From assembly GCA_002964805.2 (NCBI GenBank), contig PUDQ02000001.1, positions 4,054,001 to 4,118,000 of the forward strand: 64,000 bases of DNA. The letters are read 5' to 3'. Shown one piece after another: positions 33,826-43,840 of the stretch; within the stretch, counting starts at the first letter, position 1, and each line of letters begins with the position of its first letter. The notes beneath the pieces were generated by a model, which did no database searches, had not been told where the DNA came from, and was given only the letters and a program-made list of their open reading frames with translations. Source of the DNA: Trametes villosa. Lineage: Eukaryota; Basidiomycota; Agaricomycetes; Polyporales; Polyporaceae. The translations under genes and the position numbers were made by a program.

Positions 33826-35981
33826 ATGACGAGTATTTTGCAGTCCCTTGTCAATCTCCCCAGCGTGTTCGCAATATGTTTCCTCGCCCTGCTGTACTTG
33901 CGCTCCGTTGTGACCTGGAAGGCCCGTGCTCGTGGCAGACCGCTCCCCCCGGGGCCTAAGAGGCTCCCCCTTATCGGAAGCCTTCTCAGTATACCGCGCT
34001 GGAAGCCATGGCTCGGTTTTCGGGATCTGAACGCGGAATACGGTGAGTACCGCTTTTTTGTCTTCGCGGTCAGTGTTGCGTGGTACTCACATTGCTTCAC
34101 AGGGAACATCGCGTATCTCGAGGCGCTCGGACAATCAATGCTGGTTCTCGGGAGCCCCGACGTCATCTTTGAGCTGCTCGAGCAGCGGTCCGCCAACACG
34201 TCCGACCGGACGCCGTCTCCTCTGATACCTCTGTAGGTTACGTCTCATCAGTATGTGCAGCCGACTGACGGGATGACCGGCAGTGCCGGCCAGGGCTTCA
34301 ATCTCGCTTTCATACCATACGGCCAGTACTGGAGACGCCATCGGCGCGCTTTCTGGCAGCATTTCAATGCTGCAGCGTCGGAAGCGTACTGGCCAGTACA
34401 GCGGGTATACGCGCGCGACTTCCTTGTCAAGCTCCTGGATAGTCCGACCGAGCTTCGCCGGCTCATCCGATAGTAAGCTGTCCATTTCTTTCACCAGTTG
34501 GGCTCGGCTGCTGACGATGCCTCTGCGAATGTCACTGTGCCTCAGCAATCTCTCCGGCGCCGTCATGAAGGTCGTGTATGGCGCGGAGATCGTGGACGAG
34601 AACGACGAGCGCATCGACCTCGTCGACGACGTCTTCATTGGCTTGCGCGAGCTCACCGTCTCGGTACAGGCGCTGCTCGAATTCCTGCCCATCATCGGGC
34701 GTATTCCTGACTGGATCCCGGGCATGGGCTTCATCAGGACCCTGACCCGGTCGCAGGAACCGTGCGACCGTCTGCTGCATGGCGAATTTGAGAAGGCCAA
34801 GGCTAACGTGGTAAGTACGCGAGATGAACGTTCTCTCTGCGAGTGTATTTGCATGTAGGAAGCCTCGTCTCACTCGAGCTCAGGATCAGGGGGACAAAAA
34901 CAAATTCATAGTATCGGATCTACTCGCTCGTATGGCGGAGTCCGAGCAAGCTGAAGACGTCATGCAAGAGGAAGAGTTGATCGCCAAGGACGTGGCCGCT
35001 GTGGCAGTGGAAGGTACGCAGACACCTCGCGCTCGTTTTGTTGCATTCGTTTACACGTCTTGACAGGTGGCTCCGATACGGTGGGTTGCAGACCGTAGCG
35101 TCATTGGAGGAGTCGTGCTGACTGTGTGAATAGACCCTCTCTACGCTTGAAGGGCTGTTCTTTGCGCTCTCCCAGCACCCCGAAGTTCAGAAGAAAGCCC
35201 AGGCCGAGCTCGACCTTCTGGTTGGCCCGCACCGTCTCCCCGAATTCGGCGACCGCGATTCACTCGTCTACATCAACGCTATCGTCAAAGAGAGCCTGCG
35301 GTGGCACAACGTCATCCCCCTCGGCATCGCGCACAGGACGGTCGAAGATGACGAGTTCCATGGTTACTTCATCCCCGCTGGCACGGCGGTCGTTGGAAAC
35401 GCTTGGTACGTAGTACCCGACTTGTAAAACGCCCGTGATTACGCTGACACTGGTGTGGCTACCAGGGCCTGCGCGCACGACCCCGCAGTCTACCCAGACC
35501 CGGAAACATTCAATCCAGACCGCTTCATCAAGGATGGACAGCTAGACCCCGAGGTGCTAGACCCCGCCTCCCTGGTCTTCGGCTGGGGAAGAAGGTATGA
35601 GTCTCTCCGGTCCCCTACCGCACGGTCGAACCCTTGACTAACAGCTACATACAGGATATGCCCTGGACGACACTTCGCTGACGCCGGGCTCTTCATCACC
35701 GCCGCAACCTTACTTCACGTCTGCGAGGTCGTCCCGTCGCTCGACGCCGCCGGGAAGCCAATCAAGCGCGAGCTGGAGGTATCGCATGGCTTTATCTCGT
35801 ACGTATGGTTCCGGGCCCGCGTCGAGTGACGATCGGGGGGCTGATGCTGTTCTACAGGTATCCGCTTAACTACCAGTGCACGGTGAAGCCTCGATCGCCG
35901 GAGGCTGCCGCGCTCCTCAGGGCTTCTCACACACTGGAGACCTTACAGGATGACGCCACTGTCGACGGGATGCCGATCTAG
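33826..35981 (+). CDS. Cytochrome P450 monooxygenase (P450b)
   Basis: Ten exons, 33826-34042, 34103-34232, 34284-34472, 34546-34810, 34884-35013, 35067-35080, 35134-35405, 35466-35594, 35655-35798 and 35858-35981, encode 537 residues. Exon lengths 2-10 equal those of P450a, including the 14-nt exon that supplies part of the I-helix GGSDT. Visible motifs are the N-terminal membrane anchor and the RPLPPGPKRLPLIGS hinge, ExxR as ESLR (368-371), FNPDRF, and the haem loop FGWGRRICPGRHFAD with Cys451. It ends TVDGMPI, nearly as P450a does. It is an ER-bound monooxygenase of unknown substrate, intact and presumably active. The tandem copy may differ in substrate or expression from P450a. Confidence 0.93.
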
Positions 35982-36389
35982 CCATCAGCGAGGCAGCGTT
36001 TGACTCTAAACCTTCGGCCCAAGAAGTCGCGAGGTACAATCGGAGGAAGCACGAAGTCGATTCGCCCATGTACGAGTATCGCTGTACGTCCCGATGACAA
36101 GTCCCGAACTGGAGTGGGCCTACACGTACCGTCCTCTCCGCACCATGTGTACCCGGAGAGCTTGTATGCCAGGGCAGTGGTAGTATTACCTTCTCGCGGA
36201 TGACCCCCACGCCATACTCACGTAGATGGGAGAAGCCGGCTTCAAGAAGAGTATCCGATTTCCCTACCAGGCTGTGGAACTGCCGCAGCGTGTACGTACT
36301 ACCCACCCCGCAAGGAGCAAGCTTAAGGTTGGTAGTACGCCCCCTGCATCTGTAAACTTACCGGCGCCCAGGCTCATGATACGAACACG

Positions 36390-36396
36390 TATAAGA
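36390..36396 (+). promoter_or_regulatory. TATA box of P450c
   Basis: TATAAGA lies 74 nt upstream of the P450c ATG. A run of ten C residues follows near 36420 in the presumed leader. Confidence 0.5.
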
Positions 36397-36469
36397 GGTA
36401 CCCTGGGTAGGGCATGCAGCCCCCCCCCCTAACTAACCTGCTCGCACACGCCTATCCCTCGGCACTGCG

Positions 36470-38587
36470 ATGGAACACTTACAGTTTCCGTCTCTTATGG
36501 TCGCATGCGCCTTCGTGGCGGCCGTCTGTGTCCTGCTCCGACTCCGTTCTGCCGTCCAATGGCGCGCACGGGCTCGAGGTCGACCGCTCCCTCCAGGGCC
36601 TAGGCGGCTGCCTGTCCTCGGGAACATGCTCGACGTCCCCACCTGGAAGCCCTGGCTGGGGTTCCGCGACCTGAGCGAGAAATACGGTGAGTATCTCGAA
36701 CGACTCTTAGCGCAAGGCCGACTATTGACGCGCTGGCCGTGTAGGCGAGGTGACGTACCTCGAGCTGCTCGGAGAGACGATGGTCGTGCTCGGGAGCCCC
36801 GGCGCCATACGCGACTTCCTCGACAAGCGCGCGAGCAACACCGCGGACAGGGTCGAGACCCCGCTGATCTCCTTGTACGTCCCCCGTCCACATATGTTCA
36901 TGTTCGAGGTCGATATGAAAGGTCGTGCAGGGCGGGACACGATTTCAACATGGCTGTGATGCGGTACGGCGCGCGCTGGAGAAACCACCGGCGCATGATG
37001 TGGCAGCACTTCCACCCGGGGAAGGTCGCGAACTACAGGCCCGTGCAGCGCGACGTCACCCGGAAGTTCCTCGTCGGCCTGCTCGAAAGACCTGCGAAAA
37101 TAAAACAGCTCCTCCAGTAGTGAGTACTCCAAGTCCCTCACTCCCCAGACCAGTACAAAATCACTCACTGTCGTGACACCCCACTTTGGACTCGGAAAGC
37201 CAAGTCATTGGCACGATGATGAAGCTCACGTACGGCATCGACCTCGCGGACGAGGACGACGCGCGGATCGCGATCGTGGACGACGCGTTCGCGGGCCTGC
37301 GCGAGGTCACCGCGCCCGTGCAGTTCCTCCTGCAGCACTTCCCGATCGTCCAGTACGTGCCCGCGTGGTTCCCCGGGGCGGGGTTCCGCAGGGTGCTCGC
37401 GGAGGCGAACCCGCCGTGCGAGTGGGTGGTGGAGGTGCCGTTCTCGCAGGCGAAGGCGAATGCGGTACGTGTTATTGTGGTTTTGCGGAATTCGAGAGGG
37501 GGCGAGCTGATGTTGTTGGTATAGGAACGGAAGGCGGAGGATGGCGAGAACGCGGGAGGACCGGGGAGGCCGATTGTCGCAGAGATCCTCGACAAGATGG
37601 CCGAGGGACAACTTTCCAGGGAGGGAGATGCAGATGACGAAGAGCAGACAGCAAGGAACGTTGCCGCCCTCATCGTCTCAGGTGGGTCGGACACGGTACG
37701 TTGTGATGTGTGGCCTCTTGCGTGTCTCCCGGTACGATGCTGATTTTCGCCATAGACGATCTCGACGCTCGACGCCCTCTTCCTCGCCCTCTCGCTCTAT
37801 CCAGAGGTGCAGCGGAAAGCACAGGCCGAGCTGGACGCCGTCGTGGGCCCCGGCCGGCTGCCCGACTTCGACGACCGGGACGCGCTCGTCTACGTGAACG
37901 CGATCGTGAAAGAGGCGCTCCGCTGGCACAACGTCTCTCCGATCAGCATCGCGCACCGCACGGTGGAGGACGACGAGCTGCGCGGGTACTTCATCCCAGG
38001 CGGAACGACCGTCGTGGCCAACGTCTGGTACGTATATGCGCGCCCTAGATTATTCGTGTGCGAGGATTAGCGTTGATTGTGTGCCAGGGCATGTATGCAC
38101 GACCCACGGATCTACCCCGAACCTGAGAAATTCTCCCCGGAGCGGTTCATACGCGATGGGAAGCTGAACCCGGACGTGTTGGATCCAGCGTCTCTTATTT
38201 TCGGGTCCGGACGAAGGTGGCGGCGTGTTTCTCAAGCTTTAATCAACTGTATGGTGTTGATCATCTTGCTTTCCACCGGTGCAGGATCTGCCCCGGCCGC
38301 TACTTCGCGGATGCGGCGGTCTTCCTGACGGCTGCGAGCGTTCTGCACGTCTTCGACATCAGTGCACCTCTTGACGAGAATGGACGACCTGTCAAGATCA
38401 AGTTTGAGGCATCCCACGGATTCCTCTCGTGCGTCGGATATTTTCTGTCTGCCGCTGCGGTCATCCCTGACGTCGAAGCTGCAGGTATCCGGAAGACAGC
38501 CGGTGTTCAATCAAGCCTCGGTCAGCGGAGGCGGTGGCGCTCATCCTTGGGTCCCAAAAGAGCAAGCCTGCAAATGAGCAATGTTGA
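36470..38587 (+). CDS. Cytochrome P450 monooxygenase (P450c)
   Basis: Nine exons, 36470-36686, 36745-36874, 36931-37119, 37200-37464, 37525-37695, 37756-38027, 38088-38216, 38285-38428 and 38485-38587, encode 539 residues. It is clearly of the same family as P450a and P450b (RPLPPGPRRLPVLGNMLDVP, then WKPWLGFRDLSEKYG) but more diverged. The I-helix is SGGSDT, ExxR is EALR (377-380), the PERF-like motif is FSPERF, and the haem loop FGSGRRICPGRYFAD has Cys460. The intron that creates the 14-nt exon in the other two is absent here; that region is one 171-nt exon. The acceptor of exon 4 (GGAAAG/CC) is weak but fixed by the 265-nt exon length shared with the paralogues. The C-terminus is shorter and different. 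Substrate unknown. Confidence 0.92.
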
Positions 38588-38718
38588 GCGGGAGATGGAG
38601 ATATTTACAGTGCGGATTCCGCGTACCATTCTCACGTCGGCAAGGTCTTCTCAGAGCCTCCGACCTTCCGTCGCGGCTCCGCTGTGTCCATTCATCGTGT
38701 AGAGGCGTGTGGCGGAAT

Positions 38719-39198
38719 TAGGGGAATACACAGTAGCGATTCGGCGGCGGTTCCACCACCGATTCGAGCTACCGATTCCGCTCGAGGGCCCTTCCCCCGA
38801 GATGGCCGAGTAGCGCGTTTCAACTTTGATACAAGGCGCGAACAGCGATCCCGGAGTTCGAATATCAATCGGAGCTTAGACTCCGGGTGGCTGCACGGCA
38901 AACGCAAGGCTCCTTCTCACTCGAGGCGTGTTACCACTGATTTTGTGGCGTAGGACGGTAGTAGGGATCTGAAGGATACATGAAGTGAAAATTTTGTAGG
39001 GGTTCGCGACGGTGTGCAGCGATGGTATGCCTGAGCAGCCAGCCACCGTATAGTGGCTACAAGCGGTTCATTCGAGGTCCGACAGGGCACCGTTCCAGAG
39101 CCTTGCGCGCTCCCAGAGCGCCCGCTGGGTGCAGCGCGGAATCGGTAGCTCGAATCGGTGGCGGAATCGCCGCCGAATCGCTACTGTGTATTCCCCTA
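38719..39198. mobile_element. Small terminal-inverted-repeat element (MITE-like)
   Basis: Two arms of 63 nt, 38719-38781 and 39136-39198, are inverted copies with only about two mismatches (TAGGGGAATACACAGTAGCG ... ACCGATTCCGC). Both outer ends carry TA, as expected for a TA target duplication of the Tc1/mariner superfamily. The 480-bp element has no coding capacity. It lies 131 bp downstream of P450c. Confidence 0.75.
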
Positions 39199-39763
39199 TT
39201 CTCGCGTACCGTGCTGTCGTTCCCCAATGTGGTGTACGATGGAAAACGATTTTCTTGTCGCATACACGCTTGGATAGACCAGTACAAGAGAGAACAAGTA
39301 CAAAGTCGTCGAATTGAAGGCAGGGAGTATCATAGATTGGTCGTCAGAGATGTGATCCGCAGCGGGACTGAATACTTACGGCGTCGCGGCCAGGTCGCGG
39401 TGATAAGATTGGGGAGAGAAGCTGCGCCCCCTGGGACCGCGGGGCCGGGGAGGGACTGGGCTGGATGCTGCGCAGTCGCCGCACGCGAAGGAGGCGAAGG
39501 CGGACGTCCTCGTCCGATCTCTGCCTCTGCCTTGCTCCTCCGCTTGGCTCTCTCCCTCTCTCTCTCTCCTCCCCCCTCTCCGACTGTGACGCTGCCGACA
39601 GCGCTGTCCCCGCGCAGGCTGGCTCTGCAGCCGCTCCACTCCACTCCTTTCGCCCATCTCTACCTTCTCGCCCGCCCATCCTACCCGCTGGTCTCCAGCA
39701 GATCTCTGTAGCCGACCTGTAGCTCTACTAGCGACCCCGACTCCCGACGCCCGCCTACCCATC
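39199..39763 (+). promoter_or_regulatory. Upstream region of the transporter gene with pyrimidine tract
   Basis: No gene was found. A long C/T-rich stretch (about 39540-39590, including CTCTCCCTCTCTCTCTCTCC) precedes the ATG at 39764. Such tracts are common in filamentous-fungal promoters lacking a TATA box and often mark the transcription start. Confidence 0.4.
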
Positions 39764-41526
39764 ATGCCCTCCCCGCCCGGCAGCCCACGCTCCTCGTCGA
39801 GCACAGACTCCTTCGTCTCCGGCCGTCAGTCGCCCCTGAACGGCTTCGACTCCTCTGCCGCGCTCATCCTCGTCCCCGACGCGGAGGACACGCCCGCGAG
39901 CGTCTCCGCCTCCTTCGGCTTCTCGAGCGACGACGACGACGCGGACGACGCGCCCGAGCTCCCCCGCGCCGCGTCCGTCCCGCCCCTCTCCTCGCTCTCC
40001 GTCTTCCTCTACCTCCTCGCGCCGCACCTCAAGCTCGGCGCGCTCCTCGTGCCCGCCGCGGGTGTGCAAGGAAAGGCGGGCGTGCTCGCGGTGCTCCTGT
40101 TCGCCGCGCTCGCGGCGTTCACGCGCCAGATCTGGTACATGCTCGCGCGCTATGTGCGCCGCGCGGACCTGGAGGAGATCGTGCTGGAGACGTTCGCGCG
40201 CGGGAGGGGGAAGGAGCGCAGGCGGATGGCGCTGCGCCAGCTCGTCCGCTTTTGTGTGGGCGCGCTCAGGGTGTCGGTTGCGGCACTCTACCTCCGATGT
40301 ACGTCCCCCTTGCTGCTCTTTTTGTGTGCATTTTTGACAAGCGAGGCACCAGTCTCCGTGGACTGTCTGTTGCCTTACGTGCCGGATGTGCTCGCGGTGC
40401 CATCTAGGGTTATCACAACACTTGTGTTTGCGGCATTCATCGCCCCCCTGTACTCTGCGCGGTCCCTCGAATCCCGCGGTGTGGTATACGCTTCTTGGCT
40501 CTCCATCGCCGCGTATGCTGCCTGGTTTTCGTGCACAGCTTATATGCATGCTCAAGGCACGCTTGTGCCCATCGGCAACTCCGCGACCCTCGGTAAACTA
40601 TGGCAAGGATTGCGTACGTCCCTTAATTTCTCAGTGCTAACGCCGGGGACTTACTGGAGTAACAGCGGTTGTGGCTTTCGCCTTCAGCACTTTGTGGACA
40701 GTGCCCCTGTATGCTTCGCTGAAGGGTGCCACACAACCGAGACTCCCGAAGCCCAGGCGGTCGCAATCTTTTAAGCTGTTGGCCGCCCTGTCTATAGCGA
40801 TCGCTGTAGCACTTGTACTGCCCCTCGTATTTTTCGATGCCTCTACGCCATCGGTAAGTACCCTATGCATCGTTCATGCACGAAGCGAGGCCAATGCACA
40901 CGCAGGAGCTCCCATCCGAGACCCTGAAGACGACCGCCGCGGCGTTCAGCGCCGCCGCCCTCCTGCTCTCCATCCCTGCCATCCTCGTCACCACACCCGC
41001 GTTACCCATACCCATCTCTATCCGCCGGAACACGAACTTCCCGCTGTCCAAGGTCCTCATCTATCTCATCACCATCTCCCTGTCGGTCCTCCCGGCGCAC
41101 ATCACGCGGTTCGCGAGCGACGTCGTGCTCATCCTCGCCTTCCTCAGCACGTACATGGTGCCCGGTACGTCTCCCTCTCCTTCTCCTTCCTTCACATCCC
41201 CCGGGCTCCTTTCCGTCAGTACTTGAAGTTGAAGTAGGCGGCTGACTATGCGGCGATCCCCCATAGCGTTCATCCACATCACGATCCACAACTTCCGGCG
41301 GCCGCTGTCGATCGTGATCCCGCCCGCGACGCCGAACCCAGGTGCACCGCGGCTGGAGCCGAGCGAGTCGCGGCACGACGAGCTGCTGCAGCGCAAGGAG
41401 CAGACGCTGCAGCGCCGGCGGCTCGGGCGGCGGCTCGTGTGGGACGTCGGCGTGTGGGTGCTGCTCGTGCCTGTGGGCGGAGGGGGCGTCGCGTGGGCCA
41501 TCGGGCGGATGGCGGACAAGTGGTAG
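39764..41526 (+). CDS. Multi-spanning membrane protein, amino-acid transporter-like
   Basis: Five exons, 39764-40298, 40353-40613, 40666-40853, 40906-41164 and 41267-41526, encode 500 residues. A Ser/Pro/Asp-rich cytosolic N-terminus (about residues 1-75, with an acidic DDDDADDAPE run) precedes roughly ten hydrophobic spans. These include KAGVLAVLLFAALAAFT, ITTLVFAAFIAPLY and SWLSIAAYAAWFSCTAYM, then FAFSTLWTVPLYASL, LSIAIAVALVLPLVFF and DVVLILAFLSTYMVPAFIHI. The FSTLWTVPLYASL and late LAFLSTYMVP segments resemble Aa_trans (AVT/SLC38) transporters, hence the tentative call; the substrate cannot be inferred. The first intron (54 nt) has no stop, so it could be read through. A basic cytosolic segment (RKEQTLQRRRLGRRL) precedes the final span. 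Confidence 0.6.
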
Positions 41527-42029
41527 CGAACGCACACCACAGCGTGGGTTGGGTCTGCTCGAACCCGAAGCGTGATAGAGGGAAGGTAGAAAGTAGAAGT
41601 TGTCGTCACATACGCTGTATGCTGGCACGCCTCTGGCGCAGGACGGACGGAGGGCGTCGACGGGAACCTCGACTCGCCGCTGTATTTGTACTGTACGCTA
41701 CATTGTGCTGGGTATCCGCAGCTTCTCGAGTCTCCCTCGAGCGTGGTCTCTTCTGATCTTTTGTCGGGGATCCAGCTGTGGAGCGACAAGTGCGCTCAAT
41801 TACGGAGTTGCCGGCCGAAGTCCGCGGGCCTTCCAGAGGGACGGTGGCTGTCCTGCTTCGACGCAGCCTCTCCACACGTCCACTGTCAGAGGCTGTCATC
41901 AACCGTCCCGGACCTGCCCGCGGCCCATGCTGGGTTGGATAACGACGTCAGAGGCCAGCCGCGAACGTGCGCGCGGCTGACGAGTCGACGTCTCCGGCTT
42001 GCACCCCGACCTCCACCATCCGGCCAGCC
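41527..42029. other. Intergenic region upstream of the homeodomain gene
   Basis: It contains the 3' flank of the transporter and the promoter of the homeodomain gene. Nothing else could be supported. Confidence 0.35.
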
Positions 42030-43689
42030 ATGAACGCGTCGTCCCCCTCGACTGCCGCAGGGATGAGCCCGACGTCGGCACCTCCTCAGCCTCCGTCTCC
42101 GACGACGTACACGATGAGGTGCCCATGGACAACGGCGTCGACAACGGGGCGTCCTGCCCGTGTGGCTGCGACCTCCGCGCAACTGGTCATCCTGAACGCC
42201 CTCTATGCGCGTACGGGGCAAGATCCGACGAAGGTGGACGTCGAGGAGGCGTCTCGCGAGACGGGCTTGTACGTTGTCGTCTCATACTATGCTTGTTTGG
42301 TGTGTTGCTCATGGTGCACAGGCAGGAGAAGTGGATCCGCAAGTGGATCAAGAGACAGCGCACAGCAAAGGGTAGAGCGAAGAAGATCGCCCCAAGCAGA
42401 CTATCGGGAAGACATCCTGGGGCTGACGGTCCTGGTGGTCTTCAAGAGCAACCCCCAGCGACGTTATCCAAGGAAGGCCAAACGTCTCTTGTACCCAAGC
42501 TCGAGCCTCCCACTACGATGCCCGTCTGGCAGGCTATCGACCCACTCTGGTCATATGCACAGTCGGGTCTTGTCGTTGCCCCCGGGATTTCCAGTGGATC
42601 TGGCGACGGACCGTCTTCTGCGGGTAGCTCTCGCTCCGACCCTAGTGCTGTCCAGGATAACTCGCTGCCGCATACACTCGACCCTCTGCTTGCCCCACTT
42701 CCTATCAATGCCTACGACGCCTCGCAGACAGCATCTCACGACCCTGTCCAGGTAGCTCATCCGGGAACATCGTTCACCGTTCCTCTGCGCTCCGAGTCGT
42801 TCTCACAGCACCGCGTCACTCGCACCATTCCCGCGGCTGCCGAACGCACTCCCCAACCGCTGATGATGCATCCCTTGCCCCGTCCAACGTCCACTAGCAC
42901 CGGCCCCCCTCGACCTACTGCTCAGGGCTATCACAGCCCCGAATTCTTCGACGCCTATGATACTTGTACCCCGAGCAGCAGAGCTCACTTCTCCGACCTG
43001 GCTCCGCCGCATATACCCACCGTTGGACTCGGAGACCGCGACTCTCTGGTGATGACTGAGCCTCCCTTGTCCGTGCCTCCCTCTGCGTTCTCTATGCCTT
43101 CCTCTGGCGTTGTCTCGGGCGGCGCGTACTTGTATCATCTGTTCAACTATCCCGCCTCCTCGACAACTGGGACTCTTCAGGCGCCACCCTTCCACTCAAC
43201 GTACCACTTCGGCAACGCGGCTGTCTCTAATGAAGTGTCTCCCAATCTGTGGTCTCCGGCATCGCATGGCTTCGTGTCTCCTGTGATACCTGGCGGACCT
43301 CCTGGCCTAGGGTACTCTCCAACACCTGTCTCGTACCAGATGCGGCTATCTGATCTCATAGCGTTGACCAAGAGTATCCGAGCCGTCGCTCCCGGCGCCA
43401 CCGAATCCGAAGCAGCAGCAGCATCTCAGGCTCAAGTTGAGCATGCATTAGGCCAAAGCCCAGGTGCGTGGTTAGCACGCAAACACGAGATGTTCATCGT
43501 TGTTAACATTTAGGCACAGACGATACGGCGATGGGTGGAGAAGACACGGAGGACGAACACGAAGCTGTGACTCCTTGCGAAGAGGTCGAGTCGTACGTCG
43601 ACTACGGCAACTCAGTGGACAAGTCCATGGACACCTACGGAAAGGGATCGGGTTTCGCAGAGATGATAGTAGTAGAGCACGGTTTGTAG
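42030..43689 (+). CDS. Atypical homeodomain protein
   Basis: Three exons, 42030-42268, 42322-43463 and 43514-43689, encode 518 residues. A homeodomain-like segment near residues 50-95 reads QLVILNALYART, then EEASRETGL, then (after the first intron) EKWIRKWIKRQR. Helix-1 Leu and Tyr, helix-2 Leu and the helix-3 Trp align with the homeodomain pattern, but the invariant DNA-contacting Asn51 position appears as Arg (WIKRQR instead of WFQNRR). The rest is Pro/Ser/Thr-rich and disordered, with an acidic C-terminus (GGEDTEDEHEA), as in many transcriptional activators. It is probably a nuclear regulator; its targets and any link to mating type are unknown. The ATG at 42030 is chosen because no earlier in-frame ATG exists. 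Confidence 0.6.
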
Positions 43690-43840
43690 TTCGGGACGGC
43701 GCAGGATGATGAGGAGAAGTCAGGGGGATATGTAGGATTAGCTCGAGGGCGGGAACGCTCCTAGCGTATCAGTACACTGTATATTCATCATCGAACATTT
43801 CTTGCACATCGTCCTGGTCAGAGATAGAGTAACCTGTGCA

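Larger units (their letters stand above)
32818..36290 (+). repeat. Tandem duplication, unit 2
   Basis: This is the second unit of the ~3.47 kb duplication: truncated peroxin tail, intergenic region, P450b and its 3' flank. The junction falls where the P450a 3' flank (TTTCCCTGCCTGG) meets peroxin exon 3 sequence (AGGACGAGCATTGGCGG). The coding parts of P450a and P450b remain similar, while the peroxin tail has decayed. Confidence 0.8.

Noticed and set aside
39755..40555. 266-codon minus-strand frame opposite the transporter
   Set aside because: Charged, repetitive antisense product of hydrophobic GC-rich codons; no motif.
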